A stretch of 64,000 bases of DNA, taken from positions 1 through 64,000 of the forward strand of contig JAJTWR010000422.1 of NCBI GenBank assembly GCA_021613335.1. The letters are read 5' to 3'. The notes beneath the pieces are model-generated. The model was not told where the DNA came from and searched no databases. It saw only the letters and a program-made list of their open reading frames with translations. The translations under genes were made by a program, and so were the position numbers. Origin of the DNA: Whitmania pigra (Eukaryota; Annelida; Clitellata; Hirudinida; Haemopidae). Of the stretch, positions 23,801 to 35,357 are shown piece after piece; the stretch's first letter is position 1; each line of letters begins with the position of its first letter.

Positions 23801-26674
23801 ATATTTAATTTCAGATGATTATTTGAAATTAAACAATGCTTAGTACTTTAATGAAATGATTCCTAATAATAAACAGATTGATATCTAATTTCAGATGATT
23901 ATTTGAAATTAAACAATGCTTAGTATTCTAATGAGATGATTCCTAATAATAAATAGATTGAGTAGCCACATGTTAATTAAATTACATGATGTTAGCTAAT
24001 AAAATAACCTATGTGAAGAGCCTCTGATCGAGATACGAGATCTTGTGGCAGATGTGCATTCATCTCATCACCATCAAAATCTGCATTGAAGGCCTTGCAA
24101 GCTGAATAATTTATTTTTAAAGTCCTTGATCCTCCCATTACTTTTGCCTGTTAAAATTAATCATTAAAAATAAATAAAATTATTCATTAACATCTATCAA
24201 TATTTCAAACTGATCTAAAACCAATGTTCAGAAACCCAGACCTTGAAAGCTTGAATACTTGGTTTGTGGAGAGTTGGCTGCCTATTGAGGAGCATCATGT
24301 CTCCATCCTTCATGTGTCTCTTCACCTGGATAAACATTTCTTGTGAGGTGCATTGCATTGCATTGCCTGATCACTACAAGTAGAGAAACTACCAACCATC
24401 TTGAACTTGTTGACTATGTTGCCAAATGTTGACGGAGTGAGCAGACGATTTGCGAGGGCCTCTCTTTGCTTGTCATCCTTTGCAAACAATGAAATCATCG
24501 AACCATTCTCAAGGGTAATAGAAGTTGCACTGGATAATAAAATTAAAGGAATTATTTAAACAAGACACAAAAATAATACTTTTAGATATTAATAATCAAA
24601 AAACACAAACCCGGGATAATTCATGGCACCATTGATGACAGCCTTCCTCATGTCTTCGATGTTTCTTGGGGTAACGGGTTCAGTGATGAACAACTTCCTT
24701 GCGATGTCCAAAGGAACCCCAACCTTGTCGCAGGGAATGTTCGGATCTGGGGAAATGACCGACCTGGCTGCATAATTTACTCTTTTGCCCATCATATTCC
24801 ATCTCATGAGACCTTCTTTTCTTTCCAGGAGCTAAATATTTGTGCAGAATAATGAAGAACTTATGATTGTTAAAGGTAAAGATTCCAAATTTTTTAATTA
24901 TTAATCAGAATTAATATCAATTAACATAATTTAAGCAATGAATCAATACCTGTTTTGCTCCCTCAGGTGCATCTTTGAGTAACTTGCACATGCTTTTGTC
25001 AACTTGAACATTAACTTGCATTTGCAAGCTGATCCAGCCATCAAACTTCTGGGCTTTTGAAGCATTCTACAGTCAATTGTAGGTTTTAATTGTGATGATC
25101 AAATTCATTTACAATTAGCATTTTATTATCAACATAATAAGTATGAAGTGACTTTAAATTCCTAATTACTCACTGAATCTGGTTTTAAAAGTTTCTTGAG
25201 TTCATTAGCTGCCTTAATAATGTTTGCATAGTGAGTTGACATAGAATGCTCTAGCACCATGCCCGCCATGTGGTTGGGCTGAAATAAGTTTAATATTTAA
25301 CTCGTCAGCCTTTTGAAGTCCAATGAAATGAGGTTAAGAGTTCACGACTTACAGGTCTCGACCTGGGTGGCATAACAAGAATGTAATCTGTAAAGAACAG
25401 GTCAGTAGGAAACTCTTCATCATCTTTTCTTCTCTTAGCTTCAAAGCCAAACGTGGAGGAGAGTTGTTTCAGAATCAGAGAAGAAGTGCTCCACAATCTC
25501 CTGAAGTCGGCACGAGCCTCCAAAGCCGACAGAATCGGTCTCTCTGACTCCTCGCCTTCACCTTCGAACTTCGTCTTTGTGTATATTATGCCTTGTTGTC
25601 GGTCAACTGTCACTTTGGAAAGCTTTTCTTTGCATTTTGGGCACGACCCCTTGGTCTGCAAGAAATCCTTGCAGAATTCTTGTAGAATTCCTTCAATATT
25701 TTTACTGTATGCTGTCTTTGCATCAATTGGCATAGTTTCTAAAGCTGTAAAATTTTTGGTATACAAATCAATTACTCTCTTAAACAGTAGTTTATCTATT
25801 CTAGACTCATAGACTCAAATTAGATGTTGACATAATAATTCCAAGCTTAAGTCATAATTATTAAAAATTATAACTATTTATGTTTAGTGTAGGCTTTACC
25901 ATTTTGAATGCAGTTGTCAAGCTGCTCTGTGAAATCTTGCAGTTTCTTATTCTGTAAATCTTCAGCATATTCTTGATCAAAAATTTGGTGGATGCCTGAC
26001 ATTTTGTCACAAAGGTCAAACAATGACAATTTAATGGCCTCCATCTGCTTCATAAACAAAACACATTCACTCTCCCTCTTTGCAAATATGGCACATTTCC
26101 GGCAGATGCACTTCAATACCTGAAAAATGTAGATTGATTAGTATCTATTATAGTGCATTCCAAATCATCAGATCATCTCATTTATAATTCATAAATGCAC
26201 CATAACTATGTTATTTTCATTACAGCAAACAACAGCTAAAATAATTACAAATGACTTGGAAAAAAGCCAAAGACAAAGGCAAACCTTCAAAACAAAATCA
26301 AATGTGTAAGGACTATAAACTGGCAGTGGAAGTTTAATGCCACCAAAGTGACCAGGACATGTATTCATTTTAAATCCTGGTGGGCATGCAAAAGGCAATC
26401 CACATGTTTCACAATCACCAGTTTTATAGCAGCCTGGGATCAATTAAAGCTTGTTAACAATTAATGATAACATTAGATAGTGAAATAGAAATTAGAAGTA
26501 TTTCAAACCTAATGCTGGATCGTAAACACCCCCTCTTGTTGGGTTTTGTAAGTTATCGAAAGAAACAGGGTTTGTGAGTTCTTTGACAGCCAAGTCTTTT
26601 TTCGCCTTATTGGTCATTAATAAAAGTCTCATCGCAGTTATGCGAGTTTCGGCTAGCTTTTCCTGAACAATCAT
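17826..26674 (-). CDS. POLR1A: DNA-directed RNA polymerase I largest subunit (RPA190/RPA1)
   Basis: Largest catalytic subunit of nucleolar RNA polymerase I, which transcribes pre-rRNA. Thirty-one exons join in phase to 1704 aa (human 1720). First exons 26509-26674, 26285-26433, 25900-26119, 25353-25744, 25174-25278, 24950-25066, 24611-24831, 24397-24529, 24242-24325, 24009-24147; last 18468-18578, 18064-18256, 17826-17926. Motifs: N-terminal zinc region (CETCG ... [11 protein letters not shown]), [24 protein letters not shown], the metal-binding [10 protein letters not shown] (24058-24087; D552, D554, D556), [29 protein letters not shown] bridge-helix and trigger-loop region, [20 protein letters not shown] (residues 1175-1194), and the Pol I-type ending [12 protein letters not shown]. 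An Asp/Glu-rich insert fills most of exons 25-26 (19348-19829), as in Pol I rather than Pol II subunits. Most introns are 60-300 bases. Poly(A) AATAAA at 17778-17783. Confidence 0.97.
23801..23960. repeat. 80-bp tandem duplication inside a POLR1A intron
   Basis: Two direct copies with an 80-base period (23801 and 23881), differing at a few positions. Both carry TTTCAGATGATTATTTGAA and CAATGCTTAGTA. The unit lies in the intron between exons 10 and 11. Confidence 0.85.
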
Positions 26675-27043
26675 CTTTAGACAGTATGTTCAGAACTGTA
26701 TCAATATTAAATAAAATCCTGCTAGTCTTGAAACCGAGCGATAATGTAGAATTCACGCTCCCAAACATACATTGACAAATCATGTATAGGAAAAACCATT
26801 TGGTAAAAAGTATTTAAGTAATTAAGTGTTAGCCATTTAAAAATACAAATAATATTTTAACATAAAGCAAAAATTAATTTGCAAATTTATCTTCCTAAGT
26901 ACAATTGTAATGATATTATACATTACTATTATGTATGTTTCTATTCATACAAATTCATTGACTTGAAAAAGCATGTGTTAAAAAATGCGTAAGTGATTAA
27001 AACGCGTCACAATTCGCTCCTAAACATTTAATCGTCTGCAAGA
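26675..27043. promoter_or_regulatory. Head-to-head promoter interval, POLR1A and coiled-coil gene
   Basis: Only 369 bases separate the two start codons, which point away from each other. The interval is AT-rich with no TATA box at an obvious position; an ACGCGT lies 40 bases before the plus-strand ATG. Shared bidirectional promoter activity is inferred from the layout. Confidence 0.45.
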
Positions 27044-28824
27044 ATGGGTCGCCGTGCGCGAGGTAGGAGAGGTGCATTAAATGTTCAGGGAGTTGGTTGT
27101 GGCTCTTCGGATGTTTTTTGTCAAACCGCCACAGAAAGTCTTGATTCTCATTCATTTGTTAGTGCTGAAAATTTCAAAGAAAGTGAAGCTTTGATTAATT
27201 TGCTCGATTCGTTAAAAAATGACTCAAAGAATCGTGCTAGCGCATTCGTGGAGCTCGTGATTAAAATACTTTAATACTTTAGAAAGTTCGGATTTGATCG
27301 AGACTAAAACCAATGATTGGTTTATGAAAGTTTTGGAAACTTTGGAAGAGCATTACGAGGTCACAAGATCAGAAAGGGATCGCACTGTGGAAGAATATGA
27401 AGAAAATTTGATGATATGTAGAACTGAAGTGGCAGAATCAAATAAACTATTGCAAGATGTCTCAAGTAAATTGTATGCTTCGAAAGCTGAAGTGGCTTCA
27501 CTCAGGAGATTAGTAAGAAATTATCTACTCAGCCATGAATCTAAGCTAGATTACCAACAACGCGAAAAATTAGACTTGCATCACTGCATTAATGATCAGA
27601 AAGTAAGCGTCACTCAAATCTCAAACGATTGTGCAAGCATGCAGTTGGAAATAGAAAGACTTAAGGATGCAAACAGCTCCTTAGAATCAGAAATGTTACG
27701 ACTAAAGACAGAAAATAAAGATTTAGCGGATAAATTGTTTATGGTAAACGCTCATATAGTTTGTGAATCTGGATCGAGCCATGCCTCAAGCCAGCAACGT
27801 GACTCTGATGAAATTATGGAACACATTTGTGCTCTGCAAGCAGAAAAGCACGTTTTGGAATGCAAAAATAGTAGTAATGAAAAGACGATAAAATATTTGA
27901 GACAACAATTAAGTGGAAAGACTCTTAATACTGAAAATTCTTTGAGAACTCTTGCGCGGGATTTGACGGAAAATCAAAAGATTCTTGAATATTACAAGGA
28001 TAAAGTCAGGGAACAAGAGAAAACATATTACGAAGTTTTGTGGCAATTAGATTCGTCAAAGAATATCATTTCTTCTTTGAATGCAGAGGTTATGATGTAC
28101 TCAAAATTGAACCAGGAGCTCTTGCAGAATAAAAACTCCTCGATAAAAGAACTAAATTTCTGTCTAAGCAACTTGAAGCAGCTGAACAGCAGCTTGGAAG
28201 ATGTCGAACAAGGGCACAACGTTGAGAAACTGACTCCAGTTCTGCTTGCTCTTCAGTTTGGATTTTCTTGCCCAACAGCTGAATGCTTTGCAATTGAACT
28301 CAAAAGATTACTAACACACTTACAAAAGTTCATGAATTTATGTTATAGCTTAGCACAAAACTTTGATGTGAATTCTCGTAGCTCTCCGAAGAACGTTGTG
28401 ATGAACACTTCATGCGGTGTTCATCGTCAACCTAATATCAGCAGTTCATCACATGTTTTATCTGAAAGTGTATACAAAACCACGAATGAAGGTAATTGGA
28501 ATAGGAAATTGTAATCGAAATTGTAGTTTGTAATGAAAGTATCGAAAAAGTGGAAAATCAATGCTATTTATAGTTTACAGAACATTGCACGTGCATTTTT
28601 TAGATTTGAAATGATTACTAGAAAATGACTTTTTATATTTGATTCTGATAATATTGTGCTAGCAACAAAGAAAGTAGTTTTGAATTATTTTAATTAGTTT
28701 GAACTTTTATAATATTTTTTGTTTACATTTGTTTCATATAGTTTCATGTGTTTTTCCTAAAAAGGATGGTTTACACCAGCAACCAAGTACTAGCAATGAG
28801 GTGGCCAAAAATGTTATCATTTAA
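27044..28824 (+). CDS. Unrecognised coiled-coil protein, with an apparent 1-base frameshift
   Basis: Starts MGRRARGRRG (27044). The frame runs 77 codons and stops at 27274, but removing one A from the AAAA at 27263-27266 joins it to the next frame (ELVIKYFNTLESSDLIE), which continues to 28491. A splice donor GAAG|GTAATT at 28491/28492 and an acceptor TATAG at 28741 add an in-phase last exon, 28742-28824, ending NEVAKNVII. Without that intron the frame would end at 28514. The product is about 515 aa: a basic N-terminus, long heptad-rich coiled coils from about residue 85 to 390 (many E, K, L, Q), and a Ser-rich tail. No catalytic motif. Poly(A) AATAAA at 29416-29421. Homology not recognised; a centrosomal, ciliary or meiotic structural role is possible but unsupported. 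Confidence 0.65.
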
Positions 28825-29559
28825 GAGCTTTGACATTCCTACTTTTCAAATAAAATCAAAGCACGTTTTTTTTAAATGCAGACTGGTCGCAGCAGTTTTT
28901 GTAAGTTTACAGTGCACAAAGCTGTGCCAATTAAAAGTGACAGCCTAAATTGCAGAGATGAAGGATCTTGCAAAGTGCAATAGGTATGATATTTACCACA
29001 AGTTGATAGCTGCATTGAGTTGCTATTAGCAATTACGATAATTTTGATTAATGACTGGAACTCTTCTGATAAATTTATGAATTTATTTAATGTTTATTTT
29101 TTAGGTTGATTTCACGTTCTAATTTCCAAAGTTTGATTCTTCTTGAGAGACTTGCCATGACAATCAATTGTAACCAAATTTGACTGCCAAATTTTAGCTT
29201 TCTGACTAGATTTGATAATACTGATGATTTGCTTTAAGCATTAGTTAAATTAACAACTATATCTGATTTTAACAACCCAGAGACTTAAGCTTCTTTATTG
29301 AAATTATTTGGGCATCATTTATTTTTGGAATTGGTGCACCAACTTCCTCATAAAAGTGCAAAACTATAGATTTTGGATAATATAATGTAATGATGTGAAT
29401 ATACTTCTAATTAAGAATAAAATTATAAAATTTCAAAATTTGTTTGTCTTGGAATATCTTGGACTTGAACACGCCACTAAATTTATTTATTTTGCAAGAA
29501 GAAATAGTGTTTCATCTTGTTACCTGCAGAAATCAGTATTTTTAAGTCACCAATTCACA
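28825..29559. other. 3' UTRs of convergent coiled-coil genes
   Basis: AT-rich with no long frame. Plus-strand AATAAA at 29416-29421 fits the upstream gene. Minus-strand AATAAATAAA near 29478-29487 fits the downstream gene, about 75 bases after its stop. Confidence 0.5.
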
Positions 29560-32500
29560 TCAAGTTGAGTTAATAACAATCACCTTCTTTTCAAATAGTG
29601 CTATCCTCTTTTGTACTATGTTTTCTTCAAAAATGTCCTGTACTTCTAGATCATTTGACACTGTTTGATATTTTACATCTACGTCTCCAGTGCCGTCAAC
29701 TGAAGATTCTTTTAGAAGGAACAGCTGTTTTCTGGGTTCAAAACTGGTAGTTTTCCATGGTGGAGTCTTGAACAAAGGCTTCAATAATTCCTTTGGGGGA
29801 TCTTCTTTTCTGAATTCCACATTATCATAATGTTTACACAAATTTCATTAATTAGAAAGATTTTAAAATGGATACTTTGGCTGGTTGTCGACATATGAAG
29901 TTTTAAATAAAGGAGCAGCAGGTGTGGAAAGATGTCTTGATCTGACATATGTTGTTTTTTCTTCCTGATAAGTAACCTTTTTCTTGAGCTTTGGATCCTA
30001 AAGACGATTTTCAATTGAAAGAAATATCACACAAGCTTTCAGAAGCTAAAATAATTAGGTCTATTCGAGCTATCCGCACTGGATAATTAGAAAATAAAGA
30101 TATTTGAATAAACTTGTTCACCTCCTTGCTATTTTGTAAGCTTTGTAGATCTTGTTTTATTTCATTAATAGGCATGGGCCAAAACTTGTGAAATGCTTGA
30201 CCAATTTGTTGTGAGTGCTGAAAGGCTGGAGCAAACTGTAGAGAAAACGTTTTAATTGGTTGTGGTGTGACTGGAGTCGTACTTTGACCCGATTCTGATA
30301 AATCTGGATCTGTTGTAACATCCTCAGCATCAGCTGTGATTTCAATGACAAGAAGGTATGAAATCTTGAAACATTGGGGGTCTATTTAAAAATGATATAA
30401 AATTAATTTTTAGGCAATTACTAATGTGTCCTCACTATCATTGCATTGATCTAAATCTAATCCTTTTCCATAAAGAGGATTTGACTTGACCTGAAATTCA
30501 AATTGTTGCTTAAAAAAGATAAAAACACTTCAGTGGCAGGAAGGCTCTTATTTATAAATTAACACTTTCACATAAAGGAATACATTTAAAATAACATAAA
30601 TAACATAGCATAAAGCATTTATTGTATAAGCATATTCAATTAATTTTATACGTGGCATTTCGAAGCATGTAAAAAAGCGAATGTCTTTATTATTAACCTT
30701 TTGTGGGGACAAATCAAAGAATGATTCCTGAACTAGGTCGTCATTAGTTTTTGTGTCCAAAAATTTCTTCTCTTCTGCCCATCGTTTCCCACCAACCACA
30801 AGAGCTTTCATGTCAGACATGAAATCTTTGTACATTTGAGGATATTTCATAGACAGTAGATTTGCCGCTCTTTTAAAATCTGTTTTTACAATGTTTTGCA
30901 CGACTAATTATTTTATTAATGGTATGATACTGATATCAATGATAATCTATAAGCGTTTTCAAACCATTATGGCTTTCAACCAAGTAGAGTGTGTCCTCTA
31001 GAAAAAATTGTTAGGAATATATATTAAAAAGTTTTCTTAATTTTAGTAGCTCCTGATATACCTGAAGTAAGCCTAGGGATGATTGATTGAAGAGAAAAAT
31101 CAACCTGTATCTCCTTGCTGTTATAACTCAAATTTTTCAGTGTTTCAACAGCCTTTATTTGTGTCTGATTTTGTGAAATTATTTTTGAATATTGAAAACG
31201 TGTTTTAGTAAAATGTCTTAAGAAACGGAAAGCCTTACAATGGATTCCATCTCTTCCACTTTCCTTTTCAATTCATCTTCTTTTGTTGAAGCTTGGAGCA
31301 GTTCTTCTCTAAACTGTTCTTCTGCTTTAGACACTTCAGCCTCCCTTTTCTTGGACTTAAAGTTCAGATTTTTTATGTTTTCTTCAAGGGAAATATTTTC
31401 CTCCTTCATGACTTCTAAGTCTATTCTTAAGTTTTCATTCTCTTTTTCTAATTGATGGATTCTTTTATTTCCCATCAGAAGCTCTTCCCTCAAACTTTCT
31501 TCTTCCTTTTCTGATGATTTGAGGCAATCTTTGGTGGCTTTTAGTTCATCATTCAATTGGTTTTCATGTTTCAAAGAAGTTCCCAAATTTATTTCAAGTT
31601 CTGATATCCTTAAGTAAGCATCTGATACTTTATTCTCAAAGTCGTCTAGTGAATCTTTAAGCTGTACATTTGAGATCCTCATCTCACAAATATTTTGTTT
31701 CAACATTTCATTTTCTTTTTCTTGCTCTATTAAATCTCTCTTCATATCAAAACATGATTTATGAAGAGAATCCAACTCATGCTTTTTTTCTTCAAGTTTG
31801 CTATGAAACTCTTGCTTGTGATGTTCCAATATCTTTAGCAAGGAATCATATTGGGTATTCATATCAGAGTTTTTCTGTTCAAGAGATTTAATTTTTTCAT
31901 TCGTGACTCCCAGTTCCTTTATTCTGGCTCCTAATTCTTCCTTTAAGGTAAATTCAGATTGCTTGATCTTTAAATACTCCTCAACATTTGCTTTATAATC
32001 AGCTTTTAATAATTTTAACTTATGTTTTTTGATTGTTAATTTATTCTTTGTAATGGCTTCATTATCTTTAGATGCTTCAAGAGATGACTTGAGCTGGTCT
32101 TCTACAAGTTTTGAAGTATTCACCTCTGATTCAAGCCTGTCTACTTGATCTTCCATATCCTTAATCTTCTTCTTATAGCTTGCTTCCTCAACAATTTTGT
32201 CATTAAGTTCATCATAAGCATGAGTTAGTTGCAAATGCCATTCATCTTCTCTTGCTCTGAAGTTTGACAACTCCACTGTTAATGTTTCTTCATGTGCTTT
32301 GCTACTTCTCAGGGAAGTCTCTAAACTTGTCACATTTTCTGTGAGGTCACAGACCTTCTTTGCTAATTTCTTTTCTCTTTCCTCGACCAGTTCTAGTTGC
32401 TGCTTGAGACTTGATTCAGATATTTCCAACTGCCTGCATTGCAAGTTCAACTTGTGAATCGTGTGCTGATCTTCTACTATCTTGTCTTGGTACTTTCTGC

Positions 32501-35357
32501 ATTCTTCTTCGGTGCTACTCAGCTGAAACGAAATCTTGATTGAGGTTGCATGCACTAAATATGTATATTTAATTCAACTTTTATTAGTTTTATTTATATT
32601 TATAACCTTCTTTATCAAACTAATTTCTTTGTTTTTCAAATGTTTTGTTTTTTCAAACATGATTGCCTCCTGGAAGAGGTCATTCTTTATAGTGGCATGC
32701 AAATCAATCCAGTCCAATGGATGTCTTGAGGGTCTAATCCATCTGATGGTAATTTTAATGTTATTAGCTTAAGGGTTTAGTCAGTTTTATTCCAAAACGT
32801 ACTCTTCATCCCCAAAACCATGTAGTCCTCTCTTGGGGATGTGAGGTAGATCCCTTTCTGGTGGTAACCTTTTGAAATATTCGCTTGCTGGAGCTAAAGA
32901 AAATAATGATGTATCAAAACATCAAAACAATATTTTAAAACTTCCTACACATGAATGAAGTACTTTCTGTTGAAAAGCTTTTCAACGCGTTGGTGTTCTT
33001 GACGAGATACTCTTCTACCAAAAGAAGTTCCGTGACTCTTCTCTTTAGTCTTCTCTCCTGAGCCTCCAACTCTAATATGCTTTCACATAGTTTGATACTT
33101 TTCAACGAAGATGGTGGCTTTTGGGGAGTGTTTAAGTTATTTGTTTGTGCATCCAACTGATGTCTGAGCCTGTGCGATGGATTACAAGTTTGTGGATTAA
33201 GGCGTTTATGAAATACACGTGTGATATAAAAACTCACTTCACTTCGTTTTTTCTAGAAGCCAGTAGTGCCGTTTCCAGTTGTTCTACTTCCTTTTTAAGA
33301 AGTCCTTCCTGTCTGTGAAGAAGAGCACACTTTTCCTCGTAAGTGACTCTTAAATGGTGAAACAAATTGCATGCTATGAAATTTGCATATCTTCTTCCAA
33401 GAACCTTACTTTACATTTCGATGTAAGTTCTCGAATTCAGTGAATCTTTGGAAAATATCATTTCTCTTTAAAATGGGAGGTGGATTAATTGGCATCTGGC
33501 AAAAGAAATGCTCTAGTGAAATAATTGACTTTTTTCGAAAAAAAAAATTACCTTTAAATGTTCGAAAGGTGGTGTGACTCTTTTCTCTAGAGAAGCATAC
33601 ATCATATGGAAAGCATCTCTGTAATTGGATAGCATGTTGAGAAGACTGGAAATCCTGCTTTCATTTTCGGCTTTATTTATTTCCAATTCGCTTAGCTTTC
33701 CAATTACATCACTTTTCCTCGCCCACTCCGTCTCCTTCTTGGACCAGAAATCTGGCAAGTCAGAAGTGCTCCTTCCCTTGTGAGTATTTCTGTAAATGCT
33801 GCACAAAATTTCATTCAAAGCTTCCACGTTAACAAGTTTTGCTTCTCTAGAAACTTCTGCCTTTTCGCGTTTCAGCAGTTCTTGCCTTAGTTCCTTCTCC
33901 ATGTTTTTTAAGTTTTTAATTTCTTCAATCAAATGAAGATTGTCTTTTTTCAGGCACTCTGAAGAATTTTCAGAAGTTATCATCTTAATTTCTGAACTTT
34001 CTTTTTCCTTTAACAAATTGAGATTTTCAGTTCGTTGCTCAGCAGCAATTTTTTCAAATTTATCACATTCTTCTTTAATCTTTTCATTCATTAATGCTTC
34101 CTTTCGTAAATGATTTTCCATCGTTTTGACTTCCTCCTCTTTTTTGTTTAGCCTGCTGCGCACGCTAAATAACTCTTTTCGAACAGTTACTAACTCATCT
34201 TTGGAAGCCTTTCCTCGTAGTTTTATTTCATCCATCTGATGCAGAAGTTTTTTTTCTGCCTCCAACAAGATATCCACTTTGTTCTGAAGGCTGATGTTCT
34301 TCTCTTCCATTGAATTAAGCTTCTTAACGGTTACAGCATGCTTTAAAGTCAGACCATTGTGTGCTATCCTCACAGATTCCATGTCCGACTTAAAATGTCC
34401 AATTTTCCTTTTCATCTTTTCGACTTCTTCCTTATGCGCATTTTTGCATTGTTCCAGCTCTGACTTAAGCCCCTCGGTTTTCATCGTCAGTTCCTTCGTT
34501 GTGTTTTCGGAAAACTTTAATTTTTCTTTCATTATTTCATTTTCACTCTCAAATCTGCACAAGTTTAATTCATTGTATGAGATATGTTGTTCCTTCAGGC
34601 GACAGTTTCTTACAGCACTCATATGCTCGTTTTTCTGAGCTTCCAATTCTGATGCTAATTTGTCTCGCTCAGCTGCGAGAATTTTGCATTCCTCTTTTAG
34701 CGATTTGTACGAACTTTCAGTGTTATCTAGCTTTGAAACAGTATTCTTAAGTGTTTTATTTATTTCATCGAGATTATTTTGCAGCTCGGCATTGTGCTTC
34801 CGTAAATCTTCTATTTCATCCTCCTTCTCTCTTGCCTTCATAAGTATGCTTTCTCTCTGATTGTCAGCAAATTTTCTTTGTTTATCAAGTTCTAATTTCA
34901 ATTGTTCCACTTCAATGATCAAATCGAAATTTCTTTTTTCCATAGCTTTCACCTTGGTCTTGAGTTCTTTAGTAAGTTCGGTCTCTTCGTATGGATTGTC
35001 TGGAGGGGAGACATCTTTGGCGCAATTAGATGAAAAATATCCCAAATGGTCAAAACCTTTTACGTTTTTGAAAGAGGACATAGAAAATTCTGAAACGTGT
35101 CTGTTGATTGGAGACATTTTTCTTTCTCTGGAAGAAATGAAATCTATTCGTTCATGGATAGAGCTTTGAGGAATATTTGAAGTTTTCGCTGAAAACTCCA
35201 TCGGTTGTTTTAAAATACCTGACTTATATTGTTTTAACTCCGTTTCGTCGTCACTGAAAGAATTCTCAGCTATGACATCAACAATGTTCTCTTCACTCGA
35301 TCGAATGGGATCCATTTTATTTGATCCGTATTCAAAATGCCAAGTGTTTTCTGACAT
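29560..35357 (-). CDS. Large coiled-coil protein (1566 aa), family not recognised
   Basis: Fourteen exons join in phase to 1566 aa: 33552-35357, 33410-33495, 33238-33348, 32964-33169, 32803-32893, 32607-32742, 31239-32522, 31062-31164, 30965-30997, 30698-30903, 30436-30490, 30122-30333, 29876-29997, 29560-29809. Most introns are 55-300 bases. Order: a Ser-rich, low-complexity head (1-120), a very long coiled coil (about 125-600), a middle hinge with ERDLPHIPKRGLHGFGDEE and DWIDLHATIKNDLFQEA, a second long coiled coil (exon 7, about 810-1240), then a non-coil tail with KYPQMYKDFMSDMKALV and two similar PLFKT motifs. No motor, kinase or membrane motif. The architecture fits a centrosomal, ciliary or sperm-structural scaffold, which is inference. 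Start at MSENTW is the first Met of the long frame. Convergent with the other coiled-coil gene. Confidence 0.8.

Noticed and set aside
27251..27280. A 26-base mini-intron (GTGATT...TTTAG) at the coiled-coil gene frame break
   Set aside because: Removing it puts the downstream exon in the wrong frame with an early stop, and it is too short for a normal intron.
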